DNA from: CAZSSM01 sp964609385
Lineage (GTDB): Bacteria > Planctomycetota > Planctomycetia > Isosphaerales > Isosphaeraceae
Direction of reading: 5' to 3'
NCBI GenBank assembly: GCA_964609385.1
Contig: CAZSSM010000090.1
Coordinates: forward strand, 1 to 26,627
Length of the DNA: 26,627 nt
A program made the translations under genes and the position numbers. The notes beneath the pieces were generated by a model. The model ran no database searches. It was not told the DNA's origin and worked only from the letters and a program-made list of their open reading frames with translations. Shown one piece after another: positions 8,449 to 17,183 of the stretch (its first letter is position 1; every line of letters starts with the position of its first letter).

Positions 8449-8846
8449 GTCGTTTCAAAGGAGATATTCACGCGGAGTCGGCGAGACCTGGGCGACGCGA
8501 TTCGGCCATTGTACACTATCCCGATGCGTCCGATGTCGTCGCGGCAAATGCAAAATATCAAATGATTGATTGGATTTTTGATAAAACAACATAAATCTGG
8601 GAGAACTATCCAGTCTACACTTAAAGCGACCTCGAAAGATTTATTAACGAAATGATTTATGCGAAAGGTCCAGATCCAACGAACGCACTGGGGTGTTGAA
8701 GTGCCCTGACACCAAGGTTCCCGGTCGCATTGGTGTCGTCTTCAGGGGGCTGGGCTTGGAGGATGGCGGGGTGGCCCTGTAGTCTGGTGGCTCGTTGTGG
8801 ATCGAGAGCGTCACACAGAATGGCAACGAAGGTGGGAGATCGGTCG
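8449..8846. other. Divergent intergenic region, partly AT-rich
   Basis: About 400 bases lie between the SNF2 gene and the DUF255 gene. The part from 8545 to 8660 is markedly AT-rich and is the likely site of the divergent promoters. No convincing small gene or RNA was seen. Confidence 0.45.
8508..8513 (-). promoter_or_regulatory. Candidate -10 box for the SNF2 gene
   Basis: On the minus strand this reads TACAAT, one base from the consensus, about 60 bases before the ATG at 8448. The hexamer 17 bases further upstream is a poor -35, so this is only a candidate. Confidence 0.3.
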
Positions 8847-11384
8847 ATGAGCCGTGCGACGAAGGGGTGGTGGTTGGCGATCGTCGTCGTGATCTCCTTG
8901 ACGATCGGAGTCGGCTGGAGCCTGAGCGGTGCCCGACGCTCCGACGGCCAGGAGACTCCGGGCACTGAGGACGGGTTGAAGGACACCAACCGGCTGGCCG
9001 AGGAGTCGAGCCCGTATCTGCTGCTCCATGCGCACAATCCGGTCGACTGGTACCCTTGGGGCCCCGAAGCGTTCGCCAAGGCGAAGGCGGAGAACAAGCC
9101 GATCTTCCTGTCGATCGGCTATAGCGCCTGCTTCTGGTGCCACGTGATGGAGCGGGAGAGCTTTCAGGACGAGGTGATCGCGGCGATCCTCAACGAGCAC
9201 TTTGTAGCGATCAAGGTCGACCGTGAAGAGCGCCCGGACGTCGATGAGATCTACATGACGGCGCTCCAGATCAGCAGCGGTCGCGGCGGCTGGCCGCTTT
9301 CGATGTTCCTCACGCCCGAGGGTCGTCCGTTCTTCGGCTTCACATACCTGCCTCCCCGCGATCGTGATGGATTCACCGGGTTCGAGCGGATCGTCGAGCG
9401 AATCGCCGAGGCCTGGGCGACCGACCGGGCCGATATTGACCGCGCTGCCGACGAGTTGACCGGATTGGTCCAACGCGCCAGCGACATCACCGCCGAATCG
9501 CGACCGGTCGCCCTGACCCGCCGCGTCATCGACCGCGCTGTGGGACAACTGGCCTCGGATTTCGACCCGGCCCACGGCGGCTTCGGCTTCGATCCCAACA
9601 ACCCGCGTCGTCCGAAGTTTCCCGAGCCGCCCAACCTGTTCTTCCTGCTCGATCAGCATCGGCGCCGCCTCAACGCAGGCCAGGCGCCGGGCTCCGACGA
9701 GTTCGGGCCGCTCGACATGGTCCTTAAGACGCTCGACGAGTTGGTCCGCGGCGGAATCCGCGACCAGTTGGTCGGCGGCTTCCACCGCTACAGCACCGAG
9801 CGGACCTGGACCGTCCCGCATTTCGAGAAGATGCTTTACGACAACGCCCAGTTGGCGCGCCTGCTGGTCTTGGCCCACGAGGTCACCGGCGACCCACGTT
9901 GGCGCACCGAGGCCGAGTCGGTCTTCGATTACGTGGCGGCCGAACTGACCACGCCCAAGGGTGGGTTCGCCTCAGCGCTCGATGCCGAGACCGACGAGGA
10001 GGAGGGGCGCTTCTATGTCTGGACCGAAGCCGAACTGGCCGAGACGCTCGGCGAAGTTCCCGACGCTGCGCTGTTCCGACGCGCCTACGGAATCGACGAG
10101 GCGCCGGTCTTCGAAGGGCGCTATCAGATCCTCCGCAAGCCGTTGCAACTGGCGATCTTGGCCGAAGCGGAGGGCGTCACGCTCGAGGCGTTGCGGGATC
10201 GTCTGGAGCCGGCCGCCGAGGCGCTCCGGAAGGCGCGGGCGACTCGCGAACGACCGAGGCTGGACGACAAGGTCCTGACCGGCTGGAACGGCCTGATGAT
10301 CGCCGCCCTGGCCGAGGCGGCTCGAGTCTTCGAGAAACCCGAGTATGCCGAGCGGGCAACGCGGGCCTCGACGTTCCTGCTGGAGACGATGCGGGCCGAC
10401 GACGACCGGTTGCGGCGGACCTATCGGCTCGGCCGCGCCGAGAAGACCGGCATGCTGTTCGACTACGCCGCCCTGACCCACGGTCTGCTCCGGCTCCATG
10501 AAGCGACTGGGGAATCTCGTTGGCTCGGCGAAGCGCGTCAAATCCATAAACGCATGGTCGAACAGTTTCGCGATGAGGTCAACGGTGGTTACTTCGAAAC
10601 GCCGAGCAATCATGAAGACTTGATCGCGCGTCCGAAGCGTTCGGCTGACGGAGTCTTGCCGACCGGCAACAGTTTGGCGCTGGTTAACGAGATCGCACTG
10701 GCGCGGTTGGCCGTCGACGAGGCGGATCGCAGTGCGTCGATCGATCGGGCCGTCGAGGCGGTTCGCGGCTTCAGTTCGTTGATCACCGAGGCGCCGGCCT
10801 CGCTCCCCTTGATGCTGGTTGGCCTGGAGGACCTGGCGGCGGCCGAGCCGGAGGTTTGGGAACGGCTTGGTCGGGGCGCTCCGAGGTTCGGAATCGACCT
10901 CGAGTTGGGCGGCCCCTCCCCCTCGGACTCAGACACAACAGCCGAAGCCGATGCTCTGGTCGAAGGCGAGATCCGGCGGATCGGGGGCGACGATCCAGTC
11001 CGGCCCGGCCAGACGATCGCGGCGGAGATCGTCCTGACGATCGCCGAGGGGTGGCATACCTATGCCAATCCGACCGGCTCGGAGTTGCTCCGACCGACAG
11101 TGGTCCGACCGGCTTCGCAAACCCGCGCCGCCTTCGAGGTTGTCGAGGTCGAGTACCCGTCGGGTGTTGTCAAGCGGCTGGAGGCGGCCGGCACTGACGA
11201 AGAGGTCGCGTTCTACGAAGGTCGAGTCGTCATCGGAGTGTCGATTCGCTTGGGAGAGACCCAAGCATCGGGGCCAACCGCGATCGATCTGACGGTTGAC
11301 TATCAGGCGTGCAACGACCAGCTCTGTCGCGCCCCGGCTCGGCTCGACGTGGCCCTGCCATTGGTCGTCGCCGAGGCGCCTTGA
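8847..11384 (+). CDS. Secreted DUF255 (SSP411/YyaL) protein with DsbD-N-like tail
   Basis: I start it at the ATG at 8847 (GGGAG 8 nt upstream); this leaves a clean signal peptide or anchor (WWLAIVVVISLTIGVGW), whereas earlier in-frame starts add unrelated residues. The mature protein (845 residues in all) has a thioredoxin-like DUF255 domain (about 45-205) with NPVDWYPWG and the redox pair C95-F-W-C98. An (alpha/alpha)6-barrel follows (about 240-690; DKVLTGWNGLMIAALAEAAR). The last ~130 residues read like the N-terminal domain of DsbD (IAEGWHTYANPTG ... YQACNDQLCRAPA). Intracellular SSP411 proteins usually end after the barrel, so export plus a second thiol domain suggests a periplasmic disulfide role, which is inference. 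A 184-base gap precedes the next gene. Confidence 0.9.
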   Translation: MSRATKGWWLAIVVVISLTIGVGWSLSGARRSDGQETPGTEDGLKDTNRLAEESSPYLLLHAHNPVDWYPWGPEAFAKAKAENKPIFLSIGYSACFWCHVMERESFQDEVIAAILNEHFVAIKVDREERPDVDEIYMTALQISSGRGGWPLSMFLTPEGRPFFGFTYLPPRDRDGFTGFERIVERIAEAWATDRADIDRAADELTGLVQRASDITAESRPVALTRRVIDRAVGQLASDFDPAHGGFGFDPNNPRRPKFPEPPNLFFLLDQHRRRLNAGQAPGSDEFGPLDMVLKTLDELVRGGIRDQLVGGFHRYSTERTWTVPHFEKMLYDNAQLARLLVLAHEVTGDPRWRTEAESVFDYVAAELTTPKGGFASALDAETDEEEGRFYVWTEAELAETLGEVPDAALFRRAYGIDEAPVFEGRYQILRKPLQLAILAEAEGVTLEALRDRLEPAAEALRKARATRERPRLDDKVLTGWNGLMIAALAEAARVFEKPEYAERATRASTFLLETMRADDDRLRRTYRLGRAEKTGMLFDYAALTHGLLRLHEATGESRWLGEARQIHKRMVEQFRDEVNGGYFETPSNHEDLIARPKRSADGVLPTGNSLALVNEIALARLAVDEADRSASIDRAVEAVRGFSSLITEAPASLPLMLVGLEDLAAAEPEVWERLGRGAPRFGIDLELGGPSPSDSDTTAEADALVEGEIRRIGGDDPVRPGQTIAAEIVLTIAEGWHTYANPTGSELLRPTVVRPASQTRAAFEVVEVEYPSGVVKRLEAAGTDEEVAFYEGRVVIGVSIRLGETQASGPTAIDLTVDYQACNDQLCRAPARLDVALPLVVAEAP

Positions 11385-11568
11385 TCGGCCTTGGGGCGTC
11401 CCAGAGGGCCGCGCCGACGACGGTTGTCCGAGCTGGCCGGGCGACTCATAATGCCTGATAACGTCCATGGCTCCGCCGTGATGCTCGCCGATGCCGGCCA
11501 CGCGACTTCGTGTCGGTTTTTGGATCGGTCTCCTTGTTGGCCTCGACAGGCCCCGGAGGTTGTCGGCC

Positions 11569-13170
11569 GTGAACCTGCTCGACCGCGCTCAACGCCTCCT
11601 CCAGGGTCGATCCAGCAGTCGTCCCAAGACGACCGAACGCTACCGGGTCCTCTGTCCCGGTGGCAACCAATTGCACGGCAACCGGACCGAATCTCCCCAG
11701 GTGGTCCGTTGCCCTAACTGTACGTGCAACCAGGTCGGCGTCTTCGTGCTGCCGATCAGCCCACTGCCCGAGCCTCCGGCTCTCGCTCCTAGCAAGCCGA
11801 AGCGCACCCCACGGACGCTTGCCGACGCCGCACCGGCCTATCCCGAGATCAGCTATCCCGATGAGGTCCGCGCCGCCGAACATGCCGACGAGCCGAACGG
11901 CTCGGACGCCAGCGCTTCGCTGAACGCCGACCTGGAAGTTCCTTGGGAGGACGATCTGCACGCGGAGACCAACCCCGATGCCGATGGCCCTACCTCGATG
12001 TCGGATCCCCAAGGTTCGAGCCGGGCCCTGGCCGGCCAACGTCCTCCCCGCCCCGGATCCCCGAAAGCTCGCCCTCAGCCAGGCGCTCCAGCCGACGGTC
12101 GACCGGTGCCTCCTACGCGACGACCGCGGCCTGCCCCCGCGTCAGCATCGATCCCGATCCCGGCCGAGGAACCGGAGACCGAGTCGGTGGGCGGTGCCGA
12201 CCTGCTCGAGACACTGGCCCGATATCGGATGCCGTTGACGGTCCTGTTCGTCATGGCGCTGGTCGGAGTGACGGTCTATCTGGTAATGCTCCGAAGTCGG
12301 TATCAAGAATATCCGCGGATCATCGAGCGGGCCGAGACGGAGGGGATCGCTGCGTTGACCGAGGGGAAGTTCGATCTGGCCAACCGCCTGCTCTCCGAGG
12401 CGCTGCCGGCGCTGGATGCGCTTCGTGATTACAACCCTGAGGTCGCTGGTGAGGTGCGTCAGGCCGCCGCCGAGTCCGCCCTCATCGTCGATCTGCTGGG
12501 CCCGTCGATCGAAGATCTGGTCGAGGAGGCGGCGCGGTATCGACCGCCCGAGGATTGGCCCGACTACTTCGATGCGGTCTATGGGGGCCGGGCCATCGTA
12601 GTCGAGTCGGAGGTCTTGCCGGGTCTGGGCGCGTCGGGTTCCTCGACGCTGGGCTATCGGATCCTGACCGGGGTCGGCCCGACGCCGGACCGGACCGCGC
12701 GGTTCGATCTGGACGGACTCGAAATCCTGTCTCAACCGCTGGCTGAGGACGGTCGGGTTATCTTTGCAGCCCGCCTAGAGTCGGTCGATTTGGATGACCG
12801 AACCGGTCAGTGGGTGGTCCGCTTCCTACCCGACAGCGGGGTCTGGATGACCCGTTATGAGGTCCTGGTCCGACTGGGTTGGCCACGCCCGGACGAGGAT
12901 CCGAGTCGTGAGCAGTTCGACCTCGAGGCGGCCACTGAGCCCCAGTTTGGGATCCCCGATCCCGGTCTGCTTGGCCGGACTCGACTCCAAATCCGCTCCG
13001 AGACGGGGATTCCCGACCAGGTCCGTCGTTTATCTTCACAAGGCTTGTCGATCGAACAATGGTATTACGGCGGGCGTCGGAGCGCCGGTCAGTACATCAA
13101 CTTCGAGACCCGGCCCGGATTCGGGGAACCCGTCGTCATCAGCCACTTCACGAATGTCCCGGCTCTCTGA
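11569..13170 (+). CDS. Zinc-ribbon, membrane-anchored planctomycete protein
   Basis: The start is the GTG at 11569 with GGAGG 9 nt upstream, giving 533 residues. The N-terminus has a zinc-ribbon-like block: RYRVLCPGGNQLHGNR then VRCPNCTC (C29, C48, C51, C53) and GVFVLP. In relatives as I remember them the first knuckle is CPCG; here the second Cys is Gly, so metal binding may be lost or use C53. A long Pro/Ala-rich, acidic linker (about 65-205) leads to a single membrane helix (about 221-241, MPLTVLFVMALVGVTVYLVM). After it come a helical region resembling a degenerate TPR (LTEGKFDLANRLLSEALPAL) and a C-terminal beta-rich domain. The ribbon would be cytoplasmic and the C-terminal domain outside. 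Function unknown. Confidence 0.8.
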   Translation: MNLLDRAQRLLQGRSSSRPKTTERYRVLCPGGNQLHGNRTESPQVVRCPNCTCNQVGVFVLPISPLPEPPALAPSKPKRTPRTLADAAPAYPEISYPDEVRAAEHADEPNGSDASASLNADLEVPWEDDLHAETNPDADGPTSMSDPQGSSRALAGQRPPRPGSPKARPQPGAPADGRPVPPTRRPRPAPASASIPIPAEEPETESVGGADLLETLARYRMPLTVLFVMALVGVTVYLVMLRSRYQEYPRIIERAETEGIAALTEGKFDLANRLLSEALPALDALRDYNPEVAGEVRQAAAESALIVDLLGPSIEDLVEEAARYRPPEDWPDYFDAVYGGRAIVVESEVLPGLGASGSSTLGYRILTGVGPTPDRTARFDLDGLEILSQPLAEDGRVIFAARLESVDLDDRTGQWVVRFLPDSGVWMTRYEVLVRLGWPRPDEDPSREQFDLEAATEPQFGIPDPGLLGRTRLQIRSETGIPDQVRRLSSQGLSIEQWYYGGRRSAGQYINFETRPGFGEPVVISHFTNVPAL

Positions 13171-13194
13171 GGTCTCCGGATCCCCTCGAGACCT
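13170..13194 (+). terminator. Hairpin directly after the stop codon
   Basis: A perfect 7-bp stem (13170-13176 with 13188-13194) with an 11-nt loop starts on the last base of the TGA of the preceding gene. Its position fits a terminator, but there is no T-run behind it. Confidence 0.4.
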
Positions 13195-13984
13195 TGAGAC
13201 GGAGCAGGTCGGCAGCCTGACGGATCCGAACCCCGGATTGCTCGGTGATGTCTGAGGTTTCCATTGCGGACAGGGTATTGTGACTGATCCTATCGAAACC
13301 TTTGGACGTCGGACGACCGCTTGTTTTTCGCCCAGTGGTGCCGGTTCAGCCGGATGATGGGCCTCTCAACCGAATTTTTTCCCGATCTGCGTCACGCCCA
13401 GGAAATGTGACGTAGATTGGTTCTGAACCTGAGACATCGCGGCAGTTCTGTGTTGGTGACGCCCCTCGAGAATCTTGCGATGCCGGAGTTCCTCACGCCA
13501 AGACATCATGGCGTGTCAGTGGCTCACTCTGCAGGGTAGCCTCCGACTTTCTTACGAGTTTTGCACCTGTCATGGGTCGGGACGTCAGGCGTAGAGTAAG
13601 TCGAGTGAGCATCGGTCCGGAGAAGGGGCTGGCCGGGAGTTGCTTTTCACGAAATTTCGCAAACACTAACCGTTTTCTAACGTAGAACCGAAGTTGGTTG
13701 CATGGATCCTCGAGCGATCTGCCCTTGACGTCATGTCACAATCGAATCGCAACCCCCCACGGACGCGTGAGGATGGGGGGATCAGCTTGGGGTGAATTCG
13801 GGCCAGAGTCCGCGTCGTGGGACGAATCTCGGAGTCGGCTTAGGGACGTCCCGATCGCCACGGATCGGTCTCAGGCGGGTTGGCATCAAAATCGCAGGGC
13901 CAGTCGCATGAGTCTTGCGGGCTGCCCGATCCACCTGTCTTGCAACACGAGAACCACCACGACATTCAGGGGGAGATTAGAACG
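13195..13984. other. Long gene-free leader region before the DksA-like gene
   Basis: Nearly 800 bases lie without a credible gene. Noted elements are a perfect palindrome CGAAATTTCG (13650-13659), a TGACGTCA palindrome (13726-13733) and a compound hairpin (C-run 13753-13757 with G-run 13775-13779, enclosing CACG/CGTG at 13758-13761/13766-13769). A long leader before a growth-control regulator could carry regulation, but I saw no known riboswitch or small-RNA signature. Confidence 0.4.
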
Positions 13985-14467
13985 ATGGCACGCAAGTCGG
14001 AAGCGATTGCAAGGCTACACCACCAACTGCTAGCTCGCCGGGATGCCTTACGCAAAGCCCTCAACGGCGACTTGGAGTCGTTCCGGGAGTTGGCCTCGAT
14101 GGAGGTCGGCGACAACGTCGACGCGGCCATCGATGCGGCCAACGACGAGATCAATTCGCAGTTGATGGAGATCGAGAGCCGCGAGTTGGAGAAGATCGAG
14201 GACGCCCTAGCGCGGATTAAGCAGGGCACTTATGGGCGTTGCGACTACTGCAACGGGCCGATCGCCCCGGCCCGGCTCAATGCGCTGCCTTACACGGCCA
14301 CCTGCATCGAGTGTCAGCGTAAGTCTGAGGAAGCCGGCGGGTTCTACGGTCGGCCGGCGGCCGATCCGCGTTGGGCCTCGGTCGGAGATACTAGCTTCGA
14401 CGACGGCGACTCCTCCGACGTCAACCTCAATGACATCGAGGTCGATATCAGCGAATCGAACCGTTGA
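13985..14467 (+). CDS. DksA/TraR-type C4 zinc-finger regulator
   Basis: This DksA-like protein (160 residues) would bind in the RNA polymerase secondary channel and, with ppGpp in classical cases, tune promoter choice. It has a helical hairpin (about 1-75) whose tip carries D43-N-V-D46-A-A, matching the DxxDxA motif of active DksA. The conserved KIEDALARIKQGTYGRCDYC follows, with the C4 finger C86, C89, C107, C110. The C-terminal ~45 residues form an acidic extension (DDGDSSDVNLNDIEVDI) beyond the usual length. The ATG at 13985 has a GGGGGAG 9 nt upstream. It is flanked by about 800 and 280 non-coding bases, so it is probably transcribed alone. The tip motif argues for a functional DksA rather than a structural homologue. 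Confidence 0.9.
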   Translation: MARKSEAIARLHHQLLARRDALRKALNGDLESFRELASMEVGDNVDAAIDAANDEINSQLMEIESRELEKIEDALARIKQGTYGRCDYCNGPIAPARLNALPYTATCIECQRKSEEAGGFYGRPAADPRWASVGDTSFDDGDSSDVNLNDIEVDISESNR

Positions 14468-14628
14468 GCCGCGGACAATCGTCGCGTAACGAACGTCTCT
14501 GGTCATGGTCCCGATCGCTATTCGTCTCTCTTGATCTATTAAGTCGACATCTTTGTCCGAGAAGTCCTCGATCTGCAAGAAATCTGCCCCGCGTCGAGTC
14601 GGATCACGTTCGGCCGCTGGTGTTCGTT

Positions 14629-14656
14629 TTGACACGGACCGCCTGCGGAGTATAAA
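14629..14656 (+). promoter_or_regulatory. Near-consensus sigma-70 promoter of htrA(-trpD)
   Basis: A perfect -35 (TTGACA, 14629-14634) is followed, after 16 bases, by TATAAA (14651-14656). Transcription would start near 14663, leaving a leader of about 85 bases before the HtrA start at 14750. It is the clearest promoter in the window. Confidence 0.7.
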
Positions 14657-14749
14657 TAGCGAGCGACAACGCATCCCGGTCTCAGGGGCCGTATGTCTCC
14701 AGAGAGACGCGCTGGGCGGATTTCGAACACTCGATTGAGGTCGTAGGTG

Positions 14750-16003
14750 ATGACCGAGCGTGCGAGCAAGCGGCCGATCTCGTGGTTGACGGTTTTCCTA
14801 GCCGGGCTCGTCGTGGGACTGGCTTGGGATCAGATCCGGCCCGAGGTGGTCGCCCAGATCGACCCGGTCGAGGACCAGCGCCGTGCGACGAACGATTCGC
14901 GTGACCCGTTATTACTGCCACCTGATGCGGCGGGACGCGATGCGCAACTGGATCGCAACTACGAGCAGCACTTCCGAATGGTCGATCGGACCTTCGCAGC
15001 GGTGGCCCAGGCGGTTTCGCCGGTCGTCGTGCACATCGTGGCGGTCAAGCGGATCGAGCGCCCGGATCGACCCCCTCGCCGTTTCGAGGAGACCGGCTCG
15101 GGTGTGGTCGTTCGGAGCGAGCGCGACGCCGGGATCTTTGTCCTGACCAACCATCATGTGGTCAACGGCGCCCAACTCGATGAGATCACGATCACCTTCC
15201 ACGATGGCATGAGCGTTGAGCCGATCCAGATCCTCTCCGACGCCAAGGCCGATGTGGCCGTCCTGCGCCTGGGTCGTTACGAGCGTCCCACCGCGCGGCT
15301 GGGCGACAGCGATCAGGTCCTCGTCGGCCAGTGGGTCTTGGCCCTAGGTAGTCCATTTGGCCTGGAACGTTCGGTCAGCCAAGGAATCATCAGCGCTCGG
15401 GGCCGCTATGAGCCCGAACTTGGCGACGAAGGGGTGGTCAACCAGGACTTCATCCAGACCGATGCGGCGATCAACCCGGGTAACTCGGGCGGGCCGCTGG
15501 TCAACATGCGTGGTGAGGTCATCGGCATCAACACCGCCATCGCCTCCAACGGCGGCGGCAGTGAGGGCGTTGGCTTCAGCATCCCAATCAATCTGGCCCG
15601 CTGGATCCTCGACCAACTCGTGGCCAACGGGCGGGTCGTCCGTGGCGCGATGGGGGTCAGCCTCGACGACCTCGATCCAGCCTCGGCGCTTCGGCTCGGG
15701 CTCGGACAGCCGCACGGGGCTCTCGTGCTTCGGGTCTATCACAGTGCCCCAGCCGAACGTGCAGGCATCCGTGACGGCGACGTGATCCTCAGATATAACG
15801 GGATCCTCGTCCGGGACCTGAATCACTTGATTAATCTTGTCTCGATGACTCAGGTCGGTCGTGCTGCCGAAGTTATTCTCTGGCGCAACCGACGCCAGCA
15901 GGTCGTCCAGGTCGTCGTCGATGATCGGGACGCGGTGCTCCCCCACTCCGCGACCGCCCTGAACCGATCCGGTTCGGCCGACGCGCCCGAGTTTCGGCCC
16001 TGA
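14750..16003 (+). CDS. HtrA/Deg-family serine protease with PDZ domain
   Basis: This envelope quality-control protease has 417 residues. An N-terminal anchor (SWLTVFLAGLVVGLAW) is followed by the trypsin-like domain with catalytic H136 (TNHHVV), D168 (DAKADVAVLRL) and S246 (NPGNSGGPL). One PDZ domain (about 300-395; GALVLRVYHSAPAERAGIRDGDVIL) closes the protein. With one PDZ domain and a membrane anchor it resembles DegS/HtrA more than DegP. I use the ATG at 14750 (GAGG 9 nt upstream); a GTG directly before it at 14747 is equally in frame. TrpD follows 44 bases downstream on the same strand with no terminator between, so the two are likely co-transcribed from the promoter at 14629. Confidence 0.93.
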   Translation: MTERASKRPISWLTVFLAGLVVGLAWDQIRPEVVAQIDPVEDQRRATNDSRDPLLLPPDAAGRDAQLDRNYEQHFRMVDRTFAAVAQAVSPVVVHIVAVKRIERPDRPPRRFEETGSGVVVRSERDAGIFVLTNHHVVNGAQLDEITITFHDGMSVEPIQILSDAKADVAVLRLGRYERPTARLGDSDQVLVGQWVLALGSPFGLERSVSQGIISARGRYEPELGDEGVVNQDFIQTDAAINPGNSGGPLVNMRGEVIGINTAIASNGGGSEGVGFSIPINLARWILDQLVANGRVVRGAMGVSLDDLDPASALRLGLGQPHGALVLRVYHSAPAERAGIRDGDVILRYNGILVRDLNHLINLVSMTQVGRAAEVILWRNRRQQVVQVVVDDRDAVLPHSATALNRSGSADAPEFRP

Positions 16004-16047
16004 TCGATCGAGGTCCGTCCAGTCCATCTCCCCTCGCAATCCTCGTG

Positions 16048-17127
16048 ATGCCGATGTCCATCTCGATTGACCAGCCCGGTCTCGACCCACTCAGAGAGGC
16101 CCTGGAACTCCTGAGCCAGGGACGCGATCTGCACGTCGATCCGACGCGACGAGCCGTTGCTGAGATCCTGGCCGGTCGCGCGACGCCGGAGCGGATCGCA
16201 GCGTTCCTAACAGCTCTCCGTTGTCGCGGCGAGACGGCCGAAGAACTCAGCGGGGCCGTCGATGCGGCGAAGGCGGCCATGGATCCGGCCATGGATCGAC
16301 CCGATGCGGCCTGGCGGCAGCGCCCGGTCCTCGACACCTGTGGGACGGGCGGGGACGGAGCGCGGACGGTCAACATCTCGACGGCTGCGGCGATCGTGGT
16401 GGCCGCCGTCGGTCAGGTCGTCGTGGCCAAGCACGGCAACCGCTCGGCCTCGGGCAACTCGGGCAGCGCCGAGGTCCTGGAGCAGTTGGGGGTTGCCCCC
16501 ATCGCCGAGCCCGAGATGCTCAACCGTTGCCTGGAAGAGTTGGGCATCGCCTTTCTCTATGCGCCTCGGTTCCATGCCGGGTTCCGTCATGCCGGCCCGG
16601 TCCGCAAGCAACTGCCGTTTCGGACCTTATTCAATCTGGTCGGGCCGCTGGCCAACCCGGCGCGGCCGACACACCAACTGCTCGGCGTGGCCAGTCGCGA
16701 CCATGCCCGAATGGTCGCCGAGGCGTTGTCGTTCCGTGACGAACTGGTCGCTGCCGTCGTCGTCCATGGTGGCGATGGACTCGATGAGGTGACTCTGGAC
16801 GGACCCACCTGGGTCTTTCATGTGCGGCTCGGCACAGTGGTCGAGCAGACCTGGACGCCCGAGTCGTTCGGGCTCGAACCGGTGACCGCCGCCGAGTTGG
16901 TGATCGCGACGCCGACTCAGAGCGCCACGCGGATCCGGGAGATGCTCCGAGGTGGTGATCCCCCGTTGCGTCGGATCGTCCTGGCCAATGTGGCCGCGGC
17001 GCTCTGGAGTGTTAGGATCGTCGAGGACTTGAGCGAGGGGGTTACCCTCGGCCGTGAGGCGATCGACGATGGTCGCGCTACCGAACTACTGGAGCGTTGG
17101 TCACAGCTCTGTCCGGCGGAGGCTTAA
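16048..17127 (+). CDS. trpD: Anthranilate phosphoribosyltransferase
   Basis: TrpD transfers the phosphoribosyl group of PRPP to anthranilate, the second step of tryptophan synthesis from chorismate. The PRPP-binding motifs are intact: GTGGDG (99-104) and KHGNRSASGNSGSAEVLE (128-145). The anthranilate-site region AGPVRKQLPFRTLFNLVGPL and the conserved NPARPTHQLLGV follow. The length (359 residues from the ATG at 16048) is normal. GTG at 16045 and ATG at 16054 are alternative starts, and none has a clear ribosome site, consistent with translation coupled to htrA. No other trp gene is in the window. A divergent TrpD-like protein of the YbiB group is less likely because the motifs are canonical. 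Confidence 0.92.
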   Translation: MPMSISIDQPGLDPLREALELLSQGRDLHVDPTRRAVAEILAGRATPERIAAFLTALRCRGETAEELSGAVDAAKAAMDPAMDRPDAAWRQRPVLDTCGTGGDGARTVNISTAAAIVVAAVGQVVVAKHGNRSASGNSGSAEVLEQLGVAPIAEPEMLNRCLEELGIAFLYAPRFHAGFRHAGPVRKQLPFRTLFNLVGPLANPARPTHQLLGVASRDHARMVAEALSFRDELVAAVVVHGGDGLDEVTLDGPTWVFHVRLGTVVEQTWTPESFGLEPVTAAELVIATPTQSATRIREMLRGGDPPLRRIVLANVAAALWSVRIVEDLSEGVTLGREAIDDGRATELLERWSQLCPAEA

Positions 17128-17183
17128 GCTTACCTCTGAACTCCCGACACGCTGAAGGCGACCGGGGTGGCGGACCATCGACC

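Noticed and set aside
8811..9878. 355-codon minus-strand open frame
   Set aside because: It lies antisense to the DUF255 gene, which has unmistakable motifs; the antisense product has none.
13725..13730. TTGACG as a -35 for the DksA-like gene
   Set aside because: No acceptable -10 is found 16-18 bases downstream.
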